DNA from: Dendrophyllia cribrosa
Lineage: Eukaryota > Cnidaria > Anthozoa > Scleractinia > Dendrophylliidae
Length of the DNA: 64,000 nt
Direction of reading: 5' to 3'
Assembly: GCA_024195265.1 (NCBI GenBank)
Contig: JAJLRJ010000002.1
Coordinates: forward strand, 20,209,570-20,273,569
The notes under the pieces were generated by a model. It was not told the DNA's origin, did not search any database, and saw only the letters and a program-made list of their open reading frames with translations. Shown here one piece after another: positions 35,666 through 46,283 of this stretch. Numbering within the stretch: the stretch's first letter is position 1; every line of letters begins with the position of its first letter. The position numbers and the translations under genes are program-made.

Positions 35666-36468
35666 TTAAGGTGGCTGAACACAGTTTTACTGTACCTATG
35701 CATAATTCATTGTCATTTTAAAACCACTTACGACTGGGCGCCCAAAATTGGCAAGGCGTAAGATTAAGCAACAAGCTTTATATTTTGATATTTTTGTTGA
35801 GCTTTTAGGGTGTTGCCATGGCAACACGGTGGATTGGAAATCAGCCTGCAATATTTGGTTTCGTTTATTTTCAGAAAATCTAGTCATTAGATTTTGTCCA
35901 TCATTTGTCTCTAGTAAACTCGTAAAAATATTCGCATGTTAACACTAGTCTCATGTAATTTTGACAGAGGGATCTTCCGTAATTTGTTGTTTAATATGTT
36001 TGCGTTTTGTAAAAATCTCCTCTGTTAGATTTCAAATTTTTGGTGGCAGTTGAGTTCGGCATATTCGGAACTATTATTGTGCCAAATTTCGTGAAATTCT
36101 AATGAGTGGTTCCGTAGAAATCAGCATGTTTCCGAGGAAAGTCGCTAAAACATCCAGTCACAATTTTTTGGTCAACTGCGCATGCGTTGCATTTGACTGG
36201 GTTCTCGATCCAAAGACAAAAACGACCAAAAAGGCAGTGTATTTCTTCAGTGGTTCTATATATTATCTATTGATTCAACAAACATTTTTACAAACAACAA
36301 ATTGTTTCATTTTAAGACGAAAAACAACACTTTCGCGATCCACGCTGAGCAAAATAAAATGATCGCTGAATACGCGCCACATTTGTTTTTCTCAAAACTT
36401 TGCGCGCGCTGACTCACGTAAGCAGCTGAAATTGAAGAGCGCGCGCAAACTGTGTTCAGCCACCTTAA
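35666..36468. mobile_element. Non-autonomous TTAA element, about 800 bp
   Basis: TTAAGGTGGCTGAACACAGT on the left mirrors ACTGTGTTCAGCCACCTTAA on the right, 20-bp perfect inverted termini with TTAA flanks. Short reading frames inside (up to 86 codons) show no transposase features. Confidence 0.85.
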
Positions 36469-36739
36469 CGCAACAGTTACCAGTCCTTTATGTGATTAGA
36501 TTTCTTCTCTTGCGCGCGCGCTCGAGCATGACGTGCACGGCGTTGCGACATGAATTGCGTGCGCAGTAAGGATGCGCATAAACAATTAGTGCGAACGTCG
36601 TTAAAAGTGACGGCGGCGCACGCTCGCCTATGTGGTGCTGGAACAATTCAGTGGTACGTTACAGGGGAGGAAAAACACCAAGTTCCCAGAGGTCTTTTAT
36701 TTTTTTAGGAACGAGGCTCGGGTACTCGGGGAGGAAAGA

Positions 36740-36762
36740 GGGGGGGGGGGGGGGGGGGGGGG
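36740..36762. repeat. Poly-G run (23 G)
   Basis: Homopolymer of 23 G, the same length as at 16855-16877, in a locally G-rich plus strand. Confidence 0.9.
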
Positions 36763-37124
36763 TGGAGTGGTGAGTGGCGGGGATAGATACGAGACTCTTC
36801 GAGTCGGTATTTCACAGAGAGGCGATTTGATTTTTGGACTAATTTACGGCCCGTGGGGGGTGGGGGTGCTCGTCAATTATGCTGAAATACAGGAGAACGC
36901 CTTAAAGCCTCTGTCAGTCATATTATTTATGAAAGAAGAACAAGGAGCAAAGGACCGCGAACGAAAATGCTGCTGGAGTACGTAGGATCTATAGAAGATC
37001 TGATCAGCCAAAAATAGTAATACAAACATAGTGAGCAAAGCTGATACTACGTAGAACAATTATGCCATAATTATTTTACGAAGAGATACGTTAATTATTA
37101 TTCCGCCATCGAGATACTTTTTAA

Positions 37125-37185
37125 AAAGTCAATAATTATTGCTATACGACGTTTCGATGTATCTAACATCATTATCAAGTAAGTG
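37125..37185 (-). repeat. Penelope-like / hammerhead-like motif, degenerate
   Basis: On the minus strand TTGATAAT is followed by a GATGT-TAGAT-ACATC hairpin and GAAACGTCG. This resembles the CUGANGA-stem II-GAAA arrangement of hammerhead ribozymes in Penelope-like retroelements, but with two changes in the first core block. No reverse transcriptase frame is adjacent. Confidence 0.35.
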
Positions 37186-38199
37186 ACAGACGAAAAAAGA
37201 TGAATATTCATTACAGTGCGAACACGCAACAAAAAGAGTGCAAATATGACACGTTATTACACTCTTCTGTGTGCATGTTATGATACACTTTCAAAAACAT
37301 ACATTGATTTGGGAGAAGATGGCTGTGTCGTATACTATATAAACACTTTATTCAGCGAAAAGTTGTGTTAAGGCTCAAAAAGCTAAAACCTGACTCGAAT
37401 CCGGTGGTGCGGTACGGGCCCAGCAACGAGGTCTAGCCACTTACAAACCGAGTTTCCAAGAAACATTTTGCCTCACAAAATATGTCATGTAGATAATACT
37501 CATGTAAGATATTTTGTGAGACTTCCGTGTACGACCAAACACAATGATCCGGTTACGAATCATTAGAATAATAGGCCTAGTTCGATAATAAAAGTAAAAT
37601 TCTTACTTGACTCCGAAGCTTAGGGGTATCAAGCAAAAGAAATCACATTGAGGATTTGTCCTCAAATGAGTGTTTCAGTACTATTAGCAAGTGTTTGAGT
37701 GCTCGAGAAAAACACTTTTCCCATATGAAAATATAGACGCCTTTATTTAAAAATCAGGGATTAAACAAACCAGTGAGAATATTTGCGTTGTGCTAAAACT
37801 TGTTTATTCAGGCGTTGAAACTCAATTTAAAGGTAATGTTCAGTTTTATAATTTTGTTCGTATCCAGAGGAACCCAACCTAAGTGAGAGTTATGCAGATT
37901 TAATTGTTATCGAAACGCCCACTCTGACATGACTTGTCTGGAAATGTGGATAATGACTGGACTGGACTTGACCTGTAAGACGCTTGTGGGCGCCGGCCAT
38001 CACTGAAAAACACCTTGGTGATGTGGGCACCCGGGATATATATTATTATTATCAGTAGTAAGATGCGGACTTGTAAAACGAGGACTAGTGAAACGCGGGC
38101 TTGTAAAACGTTGCCTCTACGATACGGGTGGTAGTGTCCCGTAGATCTGCGCCTTGGTTGCGTGTTCGGACCAGTGAACGTAAGTACCATCTAGTCGAT

Positions 38200-40241
38200 A
38201 AAGTTGAGGAGCTGTCAGAGACCATGTTTCGGCCAAGTAGAGAAGGATTGGTTCGATCAACGTTCGGAAGAGTTCCAGTTGTATGTTTTTATCAAGGTTC
38301 GAGCGTCATATTTTGTCATTTGTTGTTAATGCTCTTGGGAGTCATCGGAAGCCGATTCGGGGATGCAGGGCTTAGAGAATTTCCTGTCCAGAGCGATGTC
38401 GTGGCAGAAGGTTCAGTGGATAAGCAATCGAGCTGTGCGTCTTTGTAAATGTGTGTATGAAGCCCTCATGAGGTTGCTCTTGAAAGAGTTTGAGTCTTCA
38501 GTTCATTCATTGCCGGCCTTGAACTTGGAACAGCTGAAACTAGAACTGAACCAAGAAGAAGCTGTAGGAAAGCTGGTGGATCTGCTCGAGGATGTATTCA
38601 CCAATCCATGGAAACAAGACGCAGCATTCACGAGCTTGTCCACGGGTAATATATAATATGACTTACTGCAGGCCAAAAGCAAGGGAAAGCAGGCAGCGAA
38701 TGACTTTGTAGTCGGAATTGTTGCTCTCATCCTGATCTCACTTCAGATTACTTTGATCCATTGAAGAAAGCCAAGCTGACTCGGAAGTCTTTTAAGGATT
38801 TGAAGGCTGTGCGTATGGTTCGTAACAAGGATCTAGTACTTTCTCTTTGTATGGATCGTGATGTATTTGCTCGGATGGCACTTATAGGACAGTTTCGTCA
38901 GATTGCCATGGAAGTTGTTTTCACCTATCCTCTTGGTCATGTTCCTTGGTCTCTTGCAGATCTTTATCAGTGGACTCCCGCGAAAGACAAGCACAGCCAA
39001 ACTCTCCCAACGGCTATAGCGACGCATCATAGTCACCGAGAAATACCCAGAGAACGCAACCAGAATTTTCGATGGAATGGCAATCTTGCAGAAGTTAAAG
39101 ATTCCCTATGCAGCTACTCGTTCCATGTGGTCGCCGAGAGAGTGTTTGAGTTGGTAACGAGTGCCGGCAGCAGGCGCACAGACGTAATGTTCGAAGTGTA
39201 TCGCGAGGTATCGATCAAGAATGTCGAAAGGTTGAAAAGAGTGTCTACCTCTGACGGTGTACAATACAAGAACATACTCCCTGCCTATATGTTGAGGTGA
39301 AAACATGGAACAATCTGCTCAGTGTCACCGCAAACAAGCCTGTAATCGTCAAATTCCTCGTATCACAGTGGAAGACAGAAGCATTTAGAGACAGAGTCGG
39401 CAATCGGATAATGTACATGACAACCGAAGATAAGTGCTGGCGACTAGACGCAGCCACATGCGAACCTGTTCCTGAGCTAAAGTGTAATCACGAAGAGGCT
39501 GATATGCGTATCATGGTTCTCCATGCTTGGCACACGGGAGGCACGTGCGTCATCCACTCTGATGACACTGATGTCTTTGTCCTACTGCTTGCTCATAGCC
39601 GAAATCTTGGAAAGTGCTACATGAGGAAGGGAAGATGCACGAAGACCAGAACAACAGATTAACTTTCTATAGTTGTTAACAGCTTGGAGAAGCAACTTGA
39701 TCCAGGCATTGACAAGCACTACTTCGTGAAAGCCCTACTCGGCGTACACACGATCACATGCTGTGACACCATCTCCGCTTTCTCTGGTGATCGAAGGAAG
39801 TGGAAATCAGTCCAGCTTCTCCAACGCAATGAAAGGTTAGTCCGAGCTATGGCGAGTATCGGGGAGGAGTGGGCAGAATCTGAGGAGAACGTTAACTTTA
39901 AAGACACGGAGGCACTCGTGTGTCAGCTGTACGGGGATAAGTGCCAGAGTGTGGATGTGCTGCGCTATGAGATCTATTGCGCCAGTGGCTCTGCCGCCAT
40001 GCGAGTCATCTCTACGACTTCACGTTACAAGACCAAGTTATCAAGCAGTAATCTGGAGAAGAGCCATCGTTCCACTTCCGGTATTTCTTACCCCTCATGG
40101 GCACGGCTGGGAAGTAAAACAATATCTCTAACATCATGGAATTGGTGTGGCTTGGATCTAAGCCGGCCCCAGAAGAGGTCCTGGAACTACTCAACTGTAC
40201 GTGTACGGGACTCAGTGTTGTATAACGCTTTCTGCAGCTAG
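38200..40241 (+). pseudogene. Decayed relative of the large PIN/CXC transposon protein
   Basis: Several overlapping frames in different phases read as one protein: 38363-38656, 38761-39300, 39297-39662, then 39684-40241 and 39949-40131. Recognisable pieces are DVMFEVYREVSIKN, HEEADMRIMVLHAWH, DDTDVFVLLLA, and CCDTISAFSGD, which match the acidic PIN-nuclease blocks of the intact ORF on the opposite strand (THEEADTRM, VDTDVLVLAV, TGCDTVSCF). Frameshifts near 39297, after 39650 and near 40000 and an in-frame stop mark it as dead. In this copy the block GCD has become CCD. It ends before the left terminus of the neighbouring transposon, so it is a separate, older insertion from a different branch of the family. 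Confidence 0.7.
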
Positions 40242-40669
40242 TGCGTAGGAAAGTTTTTCTTTTTTTTAGCTACGATGTTCGAGACGCAAAAGTAGTACAT
40301 GACCTGAACGTATGTTTATGTTATAGATCCCATATGCAAGTGACAGGAGTGAAGAAGGACGTTACACGATCGTGGTGCTTCTGTACTCAAACGAACTCTG
40401 ACTGAAGTGTGCACCTAGTTATCTTCTCTAATTTGTGGTATATTGATTCATGGCGTTTTAACTAAACGTAGAAAAAGACGTTAGCAATAGTTTTCAGCGC
40501 GTTTTTCTAGCATAGTAATGTAGAGCGCCTTAATGGTAATTTAGTTATTTCAGATGATTGAGATAGCGGTTGAATACACAAGCTAGAAAACAAAATGGCG
40601 GTCACTGAGACGTCAATAATGACGTCATCATAGCTTGAATAACAATGCAGTAATAATATCTTAGATATA

Positions 40670-40780
40670 GTGGGGCGGATATGTGCTGGAATTGTTCACT
40701 TTCTGTTAAAAGCATGAAATTTGGCGGAAAGGTAGCTTTTAACGTGTCAATGAAAAGTTGATATAGTGCCTCCACAAAAA
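40670..40780 (+). repeat. Left terminal inverted repeat of the transposon
   Basis: 17 perfect terminal bases, then interrupted similarity to the right end up to GATATAGTGCC (about 40760-40770). Confidence 0.8.
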
Positions 40781-41120
40781 TTTCATCTGAGCCGAGTTAA
40801 GAGGATGTTTCAAAATGGCCGCCATCTTGAACCGGAAGTGGAATCGCAACTTAATATAAAAGCTATAAATATTTGAGTGTTTGTCTTAAAAACGGTAACG
40901 TAGGAAGCACGTGATCGAGGTTAACTCGAAATTAAATGTTGAGTCCAAAAAACACAAGAGAAATGCAATTAGGTAATAAACTTTAATGAATGCCATATTC
41001 AACCGGAAGTGGCGACGTATCTTGTGTTAAAATAACATTTACTGTCTACCAATAATATTTTGCTTTTACATGTATATTTCTTGTGATACAGTGTCAGATT
41101 CTTTTTGTTACATTTCTTTG

Positions 41121-41709
41121 GAGAATAAACTGCTTAATTACTGATAGACTAAGAATCTGCAACAGTCTGCAGACATTTTAAATCGCGGTATGCTTTCTCT
41201 TCATACTAGTGTCACTTTTGTAACATACATTCTGTCTATCCTGCCGTTATAACTTTTATGTTAGGTTAATTGATACGTTTCACATATTAACATCCCAAGA
41301 ACTCACAAACGGCAAGTCTAGTAAGAAACATATTAAGTCATTCAAACTTTGAAAGACACTGCTGTTGTAGTACTTATCGGGGCATCTATGATATCCACAT
41401 CTCTTTAGTTCGTAACTGGTTGCTATCCTGCGTTTTTTCTTTCTTGTACAGTTTAAGTTACTTTTAGTTTTTCACAAAGAATAAACTGCTTAATTTCTGA
41501 TTGACTAAGAATTTGTAAACTGCAAACTGCGACACATTTTAAAGAGCGGTATACATTCTGGCTATCCTGCCGTTAATACTTTAATGTTAGGCTAAAGGAT
41601 GCATTTGGCATATAAACATTGAACACTCAGCAGTTCTTCTCAACATATCTACATTAGGAACTCGCAAATGGTAAGTTCAATAAGTAACATACATGTTAGT
41701 CATTCAAAC
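41121..41709. repeat. Direct repeat of about 230 bp inside the transposon
   Basis: 41121-41348 and 41478-41709 share GAATAAACTGCTTAATT, GACTAAGAAT, CATTTTAAA, CTATCCTGCCGTTA, TGTTAGG, and GTCATTCAAAC in the same order, offset about 357 bp, with scattered differences. It lies 3' of the ORF. Confidence 0.8.
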
Positions 41710-41717
41710 CGAGGAGT

Positions 41718-44700
41718 TCATCTGTTGTCACACTCATCAGGACATCTACAGAGGGCCGTGCAGCGCAGAGAAGCCTTCACACAAGAGCACTTCCTTCGGC
41801 AGCCTTTCGTGCAGCCACACCGAACAAGTTCCTGGCAGGAGCCCATCACATCTGGCAGTGACGTCCAGAAAGGCCTCCACAAACCTCCATCTAAGGTCCA
41901 ACCCCAGTCTTGTGGACTTGGCAGTGTAGGGTTTGGAGTGAGAGACTGAGCCCAGATGTATCCTGCTTGGAAAACGGCACGTTTGGAATGCTCCAGTAGG
42001 GCTGCTCTTGTTGGTGGGATGCTGTCAAACTGTCTGCCCTTCTTTACAAACAGGTGCTTACGTGCGTCATTCACCGTTTTTTCTCCACTTGTCCTCTCAT
42101 ACAGTAAAACTACAAAGCGCTCAAGGGTCGCCATGCTCGTTTCGTCGACTTCAGGGGGTGTACTTCCTAAAGTGAGAAAGGCGGTGGTGGCCTCTGGAAA
42201 ACTGTTCCATGCGTCCATTGCTGTCTTCTTTCCTCTTCCAATAAAACACGAGACTGTATCACAGCCAGTGAAGGCGTGAAAAAATGGGAGTGCACTTGAG
42301 ACTCGAGGGCCTAGTTTTCTGGAGATTTCATGGGCAGGAATATAGCGAAGGTGTTTGCCTACGCCAAACCCAACCCAAAGTTCCACAACTCTCCCTTGAA
42401 GCTCTTCCAATTTTTCGAAAAAGGCAACGGCCAAAACAAGGACATCAGTGTCAACTGTACGCAGAAGGATCCTGGTATGACCACAAGACACCGCATCCGC
42501 TGCATGAAGAAGCATCCTTGTGTCAGCTTCTTCATGAGTGCAAGGGGCTAGTCTACCAATGTTGTCGCGTGAAATGGGGATGGTGCTCAAGACCTGCTCG
42601 CCACAGGTTGAGATTATCTGCTTCTCGACTTCGATTGATGTTACACTTTGGGCGAGATACTTAAACAGTTCTTCCTTGTTTTTGTCGACCCTTAAGAACT
42701 CTTTCCAGTTGCGCGGAAGCTTGTTTTCAGCTGCTACACGTTGTCGCACACCAGAACCACGCTGACATCGAGTTGTCAATTTCAGGCTATTCTCTAGGTA
42801 TTCATCCCACACAATATCTAGTCGGTTGACGTGGTTAAGTTGTGCTCTGATGTATGGAATGAAAGAATCTAGAGAATACCCTGAAAAAGTTCGTTCATTT
42901 CCGGGTTGGATCATATTTACAACTGCCGCTCCATCGATGATAAGGGCGTCTAAATTCTTTGGCATCTGGCTTTGTGGTGAAGTGAGTGCTTGAAGGTGTT
43001 CCGTCAGCTCCGACTTCTTCTTTGGAAGACGCAGATTCCCCTGGTCTGATAACGCCGGCGGACAGCCTTGGTTCTCATGCCTGAAAAACTCATTTAGATC
43101 ACCATTTCGGGTCTGGCATGAAATATACAGCCTGGAGAAGAGGGAGCAGTCTCTCTTCATTGAGGTTAACTGCTGGCTTGCTTTTGATGGTTTCTTTGAA
43201 GACGTCTCAAAGAAGCTGATCTTGTTTCTTGGTATGGTGTCACCTAATGGCTTCTTCCTATCAACAAGTCGTTCAGAAATGAACATCTCACACTGCTTTC
43301 TTCCTTCAGATTCAATCTGGCGCATCCTGGCTACTGCTGATTCCTCTGCAACTACCTTGGTGTCAAGTACAATGAGATCGCCAGATTCTTCTTGGAAAGG
43401 ATTTCCCATCTCTTCAACAACTGCAACGAGGGATTTGACATCTTGATGGAATGAGGCCTGACAACTTTTGTGATCTTCGTGATGCTTTGAGTTCTCCACT
43501 GATTCTGTGTTAGGATTCATGCCTGCCTCGAACTCATTAACCAGCCTTGCCATCTCTGGGCCAGATAACATCCATCTGCGCAGAGCGTTTGGATTTTCCG
43601 TCAAGCCAACAGCTCCTCCGTCTCCCTTCACCATGGCATTATTCTGTTCATGTGCTTGGTCGATGGCTATTGCTGAAAATTGCTTTGGCGTTTTGCTCAC
43701 GGTGAAGAGCCCTTTCTTGAACTGTGAAGCAACATCTGGAGCCTTCTGATCAAGTTCGCGCATGTCACGTAGATGGATTGGTAGCCAACGAGCATAGTTG
43801 CTGTGATTCATTGCGAAAAGCCATGGTAACATCTTCGAGAGTGCATCAACATAGAGGTGGAAGTCAGCTGCACGAAGCGACTTGAGAAAAACAAGAAGCA
43901 GGAGCTCAAGCTGTAGGGCTGTGTACCAGTACTGAAACTGAGGAAATGCAGAAACTTGCTGAGTACACCAACAGTCAAAGGACATGTCATCTTCGTTGAC
44001 TACTCCTTCTTTGTACTTCGCGAACGCCTTCTGGATCAGCAAGAATAAACAGCAGGCTGTCACCTGATGGGCCCGACGGGAACGCGTGACACTTGAAGCT
44101 TTGACAAAGGAGTCTGCTGTTCCGGGAGACGCAACGTTTGCATCAGCCAACGCAGTGTTCCATCCACTACCTTCCAGCCATTCTCCTATCACCTTTAGAA
44201 ACACCATCTCTATATGCAGGCCACCAAACATAACCACGAACTTATCTTCACCGTAGGTATCGCTCCAGTTCCACTGAATTTCTTTTGCAACAGCAAATAG
44301 TGGCTGATCGAAGGCGATTACCGGAACTTGTCCAGGATTTAGATGGTTTACAGAGAGCTTGATCACATCCATAGCATGTTTTATCATAGCAATGGACTTG
44401 GCTTGATCAGGGAACAGTGGTAACAAGCCTGATAACGCAGATGAACTGGGCAAGCTGTGTTGCGGGTCACGAGAGTGGAACGCCCCCCAAGAAACTACTT
44501 CCTCTTCCTTCAAGCCCTCCTGATTACATATAACGTTACTGGAATTCTCAAGCCATCTTATCTCATCTTTCAAACCACGATCACAGGATCTTCCGTCAGG
44601 TTGTATGTTTATGTTGGTTGCTGAAACCTGTGGATTCTTGGTTGGGGCAATAACTGGTGCAACTTCAGTATAAGCTTCTGGTAACTCGCGGACTGACTTC

Positions 44701-46283
44701 GTGTTGGCTGCTGCATGTGATATATCAATAGGTGCTCTTGTTGTTCCAGGGTTTTCTGCAGTGGGTTGCTGAAATAAAGATATGCCAGTCCCATGAAATG
44801 AGTCTTGTGCGGTTGTTGAAGAGGGATTATGGTCAATATTGTCGACAGCCGCCGTTGTAAATAAATGTAGGCGAAGATTGGATGGACATACTGCACCTTC
44901 TTCTATGTAGCGTCGGCAAACTTCGTTCCCCAGATCTGTGGAAATCGCCAACACTCTGTCATAAGAAACACTGATCCCTAGGTCGTGTAATGACTCAACA
45001 AGCTCACGGCTGCGTGTCTTAGCGTGAACAGATACTCCTATGTATATAGGAAGGGGTGTCTCACGAAATTTGCTTCTCCACTCCCTCTTTACTTCTCTGT
45101 CACGACAACGAACACGGGTGTTGTACTGCAGAAGCTGTGAGATGGTAAGTGCTGCTTGTACTTTTCCTGAACTACATGCCTGTTCGTCAATATTTGGACC
45201 ATACAGGATCATCTTAACAAGAGACATCAGTGAAGCTGGGACAGATTCTGCCTGGCAGTTAGGCTCAAAGGATCCTGCAAAGGTGTATTTACTTGCAAGC
45301 ATATCTTTACGGACAATCGCAGCTGTCTTGGCAAGGTGCATGGCCTCTTCATCGCAGTCTTCTTCATGTGCTCTATGCAGTGCAAATCCGACATCAGCAC
45401 TGAAAGCCAAGTACACATCGCGCCCTTCTTTGTAAGCCTGAAGACCAGGAATTTGTAAAACAAGGCGCTCTTTGAGTCGTGAAGTGTTAACACGTGTCAC
45501 TGCGTCACAACCGAGTCTTTGCAAACAGGATTGGTACTTTTTTGCGAGATCGGCAAGTTTAAACGTGGCTAACTCTTCACTACCTGTTCTAAAATCTTCT
45601 ATGTACGACACCAGTTCTGCTAGAGCGATTCCATCGAGACGATGACGGGGCTGTTCGCTCTCTTCGCCCTCTTCCTTTGCATATTGTGCTTTCCTGTACA
45701 GCGTAGAAAGGCATTGAGTATGGTACTTAGCCTCAAGAGCGATGAGATCCCCTCCACTTAACTTTGCCAACAACTTTTCATCGTTAAGAAGTGATGCACA
45801 TTCCCGTACTCTATCATCTAATCCGAGGGTGGATACATTATGAAGAATTCGGTCATCACTCTCTTCGCATATAAAACAGGCAGGAATTGTATTTTGTGCG
45901 CAAACAGCAGCATTTGATCGTGTAAACTTCCCGCCAACTAGGATCTCTTGTTGCGTTGAATGCCTCTTTTCAGCTCTTTTTAGCTTGGTTGAATTGAAAA
46001 GGGCATAGCAACTTCTATGCCAACGTGCCCTGTTTGCCAGAAATGTCTCATCAATTCCTTTGCCTTCGTCTAATCGGGAAAGCGATAATTCTTTTGGCAT
46101 GCATCCCAGCTTTGCAAACTTCTCTATGTTGGTTGCCAGGGTTTTGTAGCCTGCTCCCACATCTGGGCGTTTTGTATCAGCAGGACATTGCAATGCCTCA
46201 CTGGTGACATTTTGGCAAATAGCACAGAGCTGCCAGTTGGTCTTTGGATCAGTTGTTCCTGGTGTTTTACTGCCATAATCCAT
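41718..46283 (-). CDS. Large transposon protein: Cys/His modules, RNase H-like(?) core, FEN1-like PIN nuclease, CXC tail
   Basis: A single uninterrupted frame of 1521 codons starting at MDYGSKTPGTTDPK (46283). N-terminal modules are C-x2-C (LCAICQ) with RWHRSCYALF and C-x2-C (CFICEE) with KYHTQCLSTLY, probable zinc ligands. Around residues 475-485 is VDNIDHNPSSTTA; near 658 FDQPLF, then GGLHIEM and, near 874, AIDQAHEQNNA, acidic blocks that could form an RNase H-like core (inference). Residues about 1115-1345 match the FEN1/XPG PIN order: IIDGAA, IVWDEY, HEEADTRM, TVDTDVLVL, TGCDTVS. The last 35 residues (CGCTKGCRRKCSCVKA...) form a tesmin/TSO1-type CXC domain. The intact frame suggests recent or selected coding. 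No established function; role as transposase is inferred from the enclosing TIRs. Confidence 0.85.
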   Translation of the reverse strand: MDYGSKTPGTTDPKTNWQLCAICQNVTSEALQCPADTKRPDVGAGYKTLATNIEKFAKLGCMPKELSLSRLDEGKGIDETFLANRARWHRSCYALFNSTKLKRAEKRHSTQQEILVGGKFTRSNAAVCAQNTIPACFICEESDDRILHNVSTLGLDDRVRECASLLNDEKLLAKLSGGDLIALEAKYHTQCLSTLYRKAQYAKEEGEESEQPRHRLDGIALAELVSYIEDFRTGSEELATFKLADLAKKYQSCLQRLGCDAVTRVNTSRLKERLVLQIPGLQAYKEGRDVYLAFSADVGFALHRAHEEDCDEEAMHLAKTAAIVRKDMLASKYTFAGSFEPNCQAESVPASLMSLVKMILYGPNIDEQACSSGKVQAALTISQLLQYNTRVRCRDREVKREWRSKFRETPLPIYIGVSVHAKTRSRELVESLHDLGISVSYDRVLAISTDLGNEVCRRYIEEGAVCPSNLRLHLFTTAAVDNIDHNPSSTTAQDSFHGTGISLFQQPTAENPGTTRAPIDISHAAANTKSVRELPEAYTEVAPVIAPTKNPQVSATNINIQPDGRSCDRGLKDEIRWLENSSNVICNQEGLKEEEVVSWGAFHSRDPQHSLPSSSALSGLLPLFPDQAKSIAMIKHAMDVIKLSVNHLNPGQVPVIAFDQPLFAVAKEIQWNWSDTYGEDKFVVMFGGLHIEMVFLKVIGEWLEGSGWNTALADANVASPGTADSFVKASSVTRSRRAHQVTACCLFLLIQKAFAKYKEGVVNEDDMSFDCWCTQQVSAFPQFQYWYTALQLELLLLVFLKSLRAADFHLYVDALSKMLPWLFAMNHSNYARWLPIHLRDMRELDQKAPDVASQFKKGLFTVSKTPKQFSAIAIDQAHEQNNAMVKGDGGAVGLTENPNALRRWMLSGPEMARLVNEFEAGMNPNTESVENSKHHEDHKSCQASFHQDVKSLVAVVEEMGNPFQEESGDLIVLDTKVVAEESAVARMRQIESEGRKQCEMFISERLVDRKKPLGDTIPRNKISFFETSSKKPSKASQQLTSMKRDCSLFSRLYISCQTRNGDLNEFFRHENQGCPPALSDQGNLRLPKKKSELTEHLQALTSPQSQMPKNLDALIIDGAAVVNMIQPGNERTFSGYSLDSFIPYIRAQLNHVNRLDIVWDEYLENSLKLTTRCQRGSGVRQRVAAENKLPRNWKEFLRVDKNKEELFKYLAQSVTSIEVEKQIISTCGEQVLSTIPISRDNIGRLAPCTHEEADTRMLLHAADAVSCGHTRILLRTVDTDVLVLAVAFFEKLEELQGRVVELWVGFGVGKHLRYIPAHEISRKLGPRVSSALPFFHAFTGCDTVSCFIGRGKKTAMDAWNSFPEATTAFLTLGSTPPEVDETSMATLERFVVLLYERTSGEKTVNDARKHLFVKKGRQFDSIPPTRAALLEHSKRAVFQAGYIWAQSLTPNPTLPSPQDWGWTLDGGLWRPFWTSLPDVMGSCQELVRCGCTKGCRRKCSCVKASLRCTALCRCPDECDNR

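Larger units (their letters stand above)
34882..38199. other. Upstream region of ppd, no host gene seen
   Basis: The ~200 bp right of 34881 should contain a ppd promoter; I see no TATA box. The rest holds the element at 35666-36468, a 23-G run (36740-36762) and a Penelope-like motif near 37125-37185. Short frames (for example 36632-36985) cross the G run and are not credible. Confidence 0.55.

Noticed and set aside
36632..36985. 117-codon ORF with a poly-Gly tract
   Set aside because: The Gly run is simply the 23-G homopolymer; no similarity on either side.
38128..38448. 106-codon ORF as a separate gene
   Set aside because: It overlaps the start of the decayed transposon protein in another frame; better explained as part of that pseudogene region.
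45040..45435. 131-codon plus-strand ORF
   Set aside because: Antisense shadow of the 1521-aa transposon ORF.
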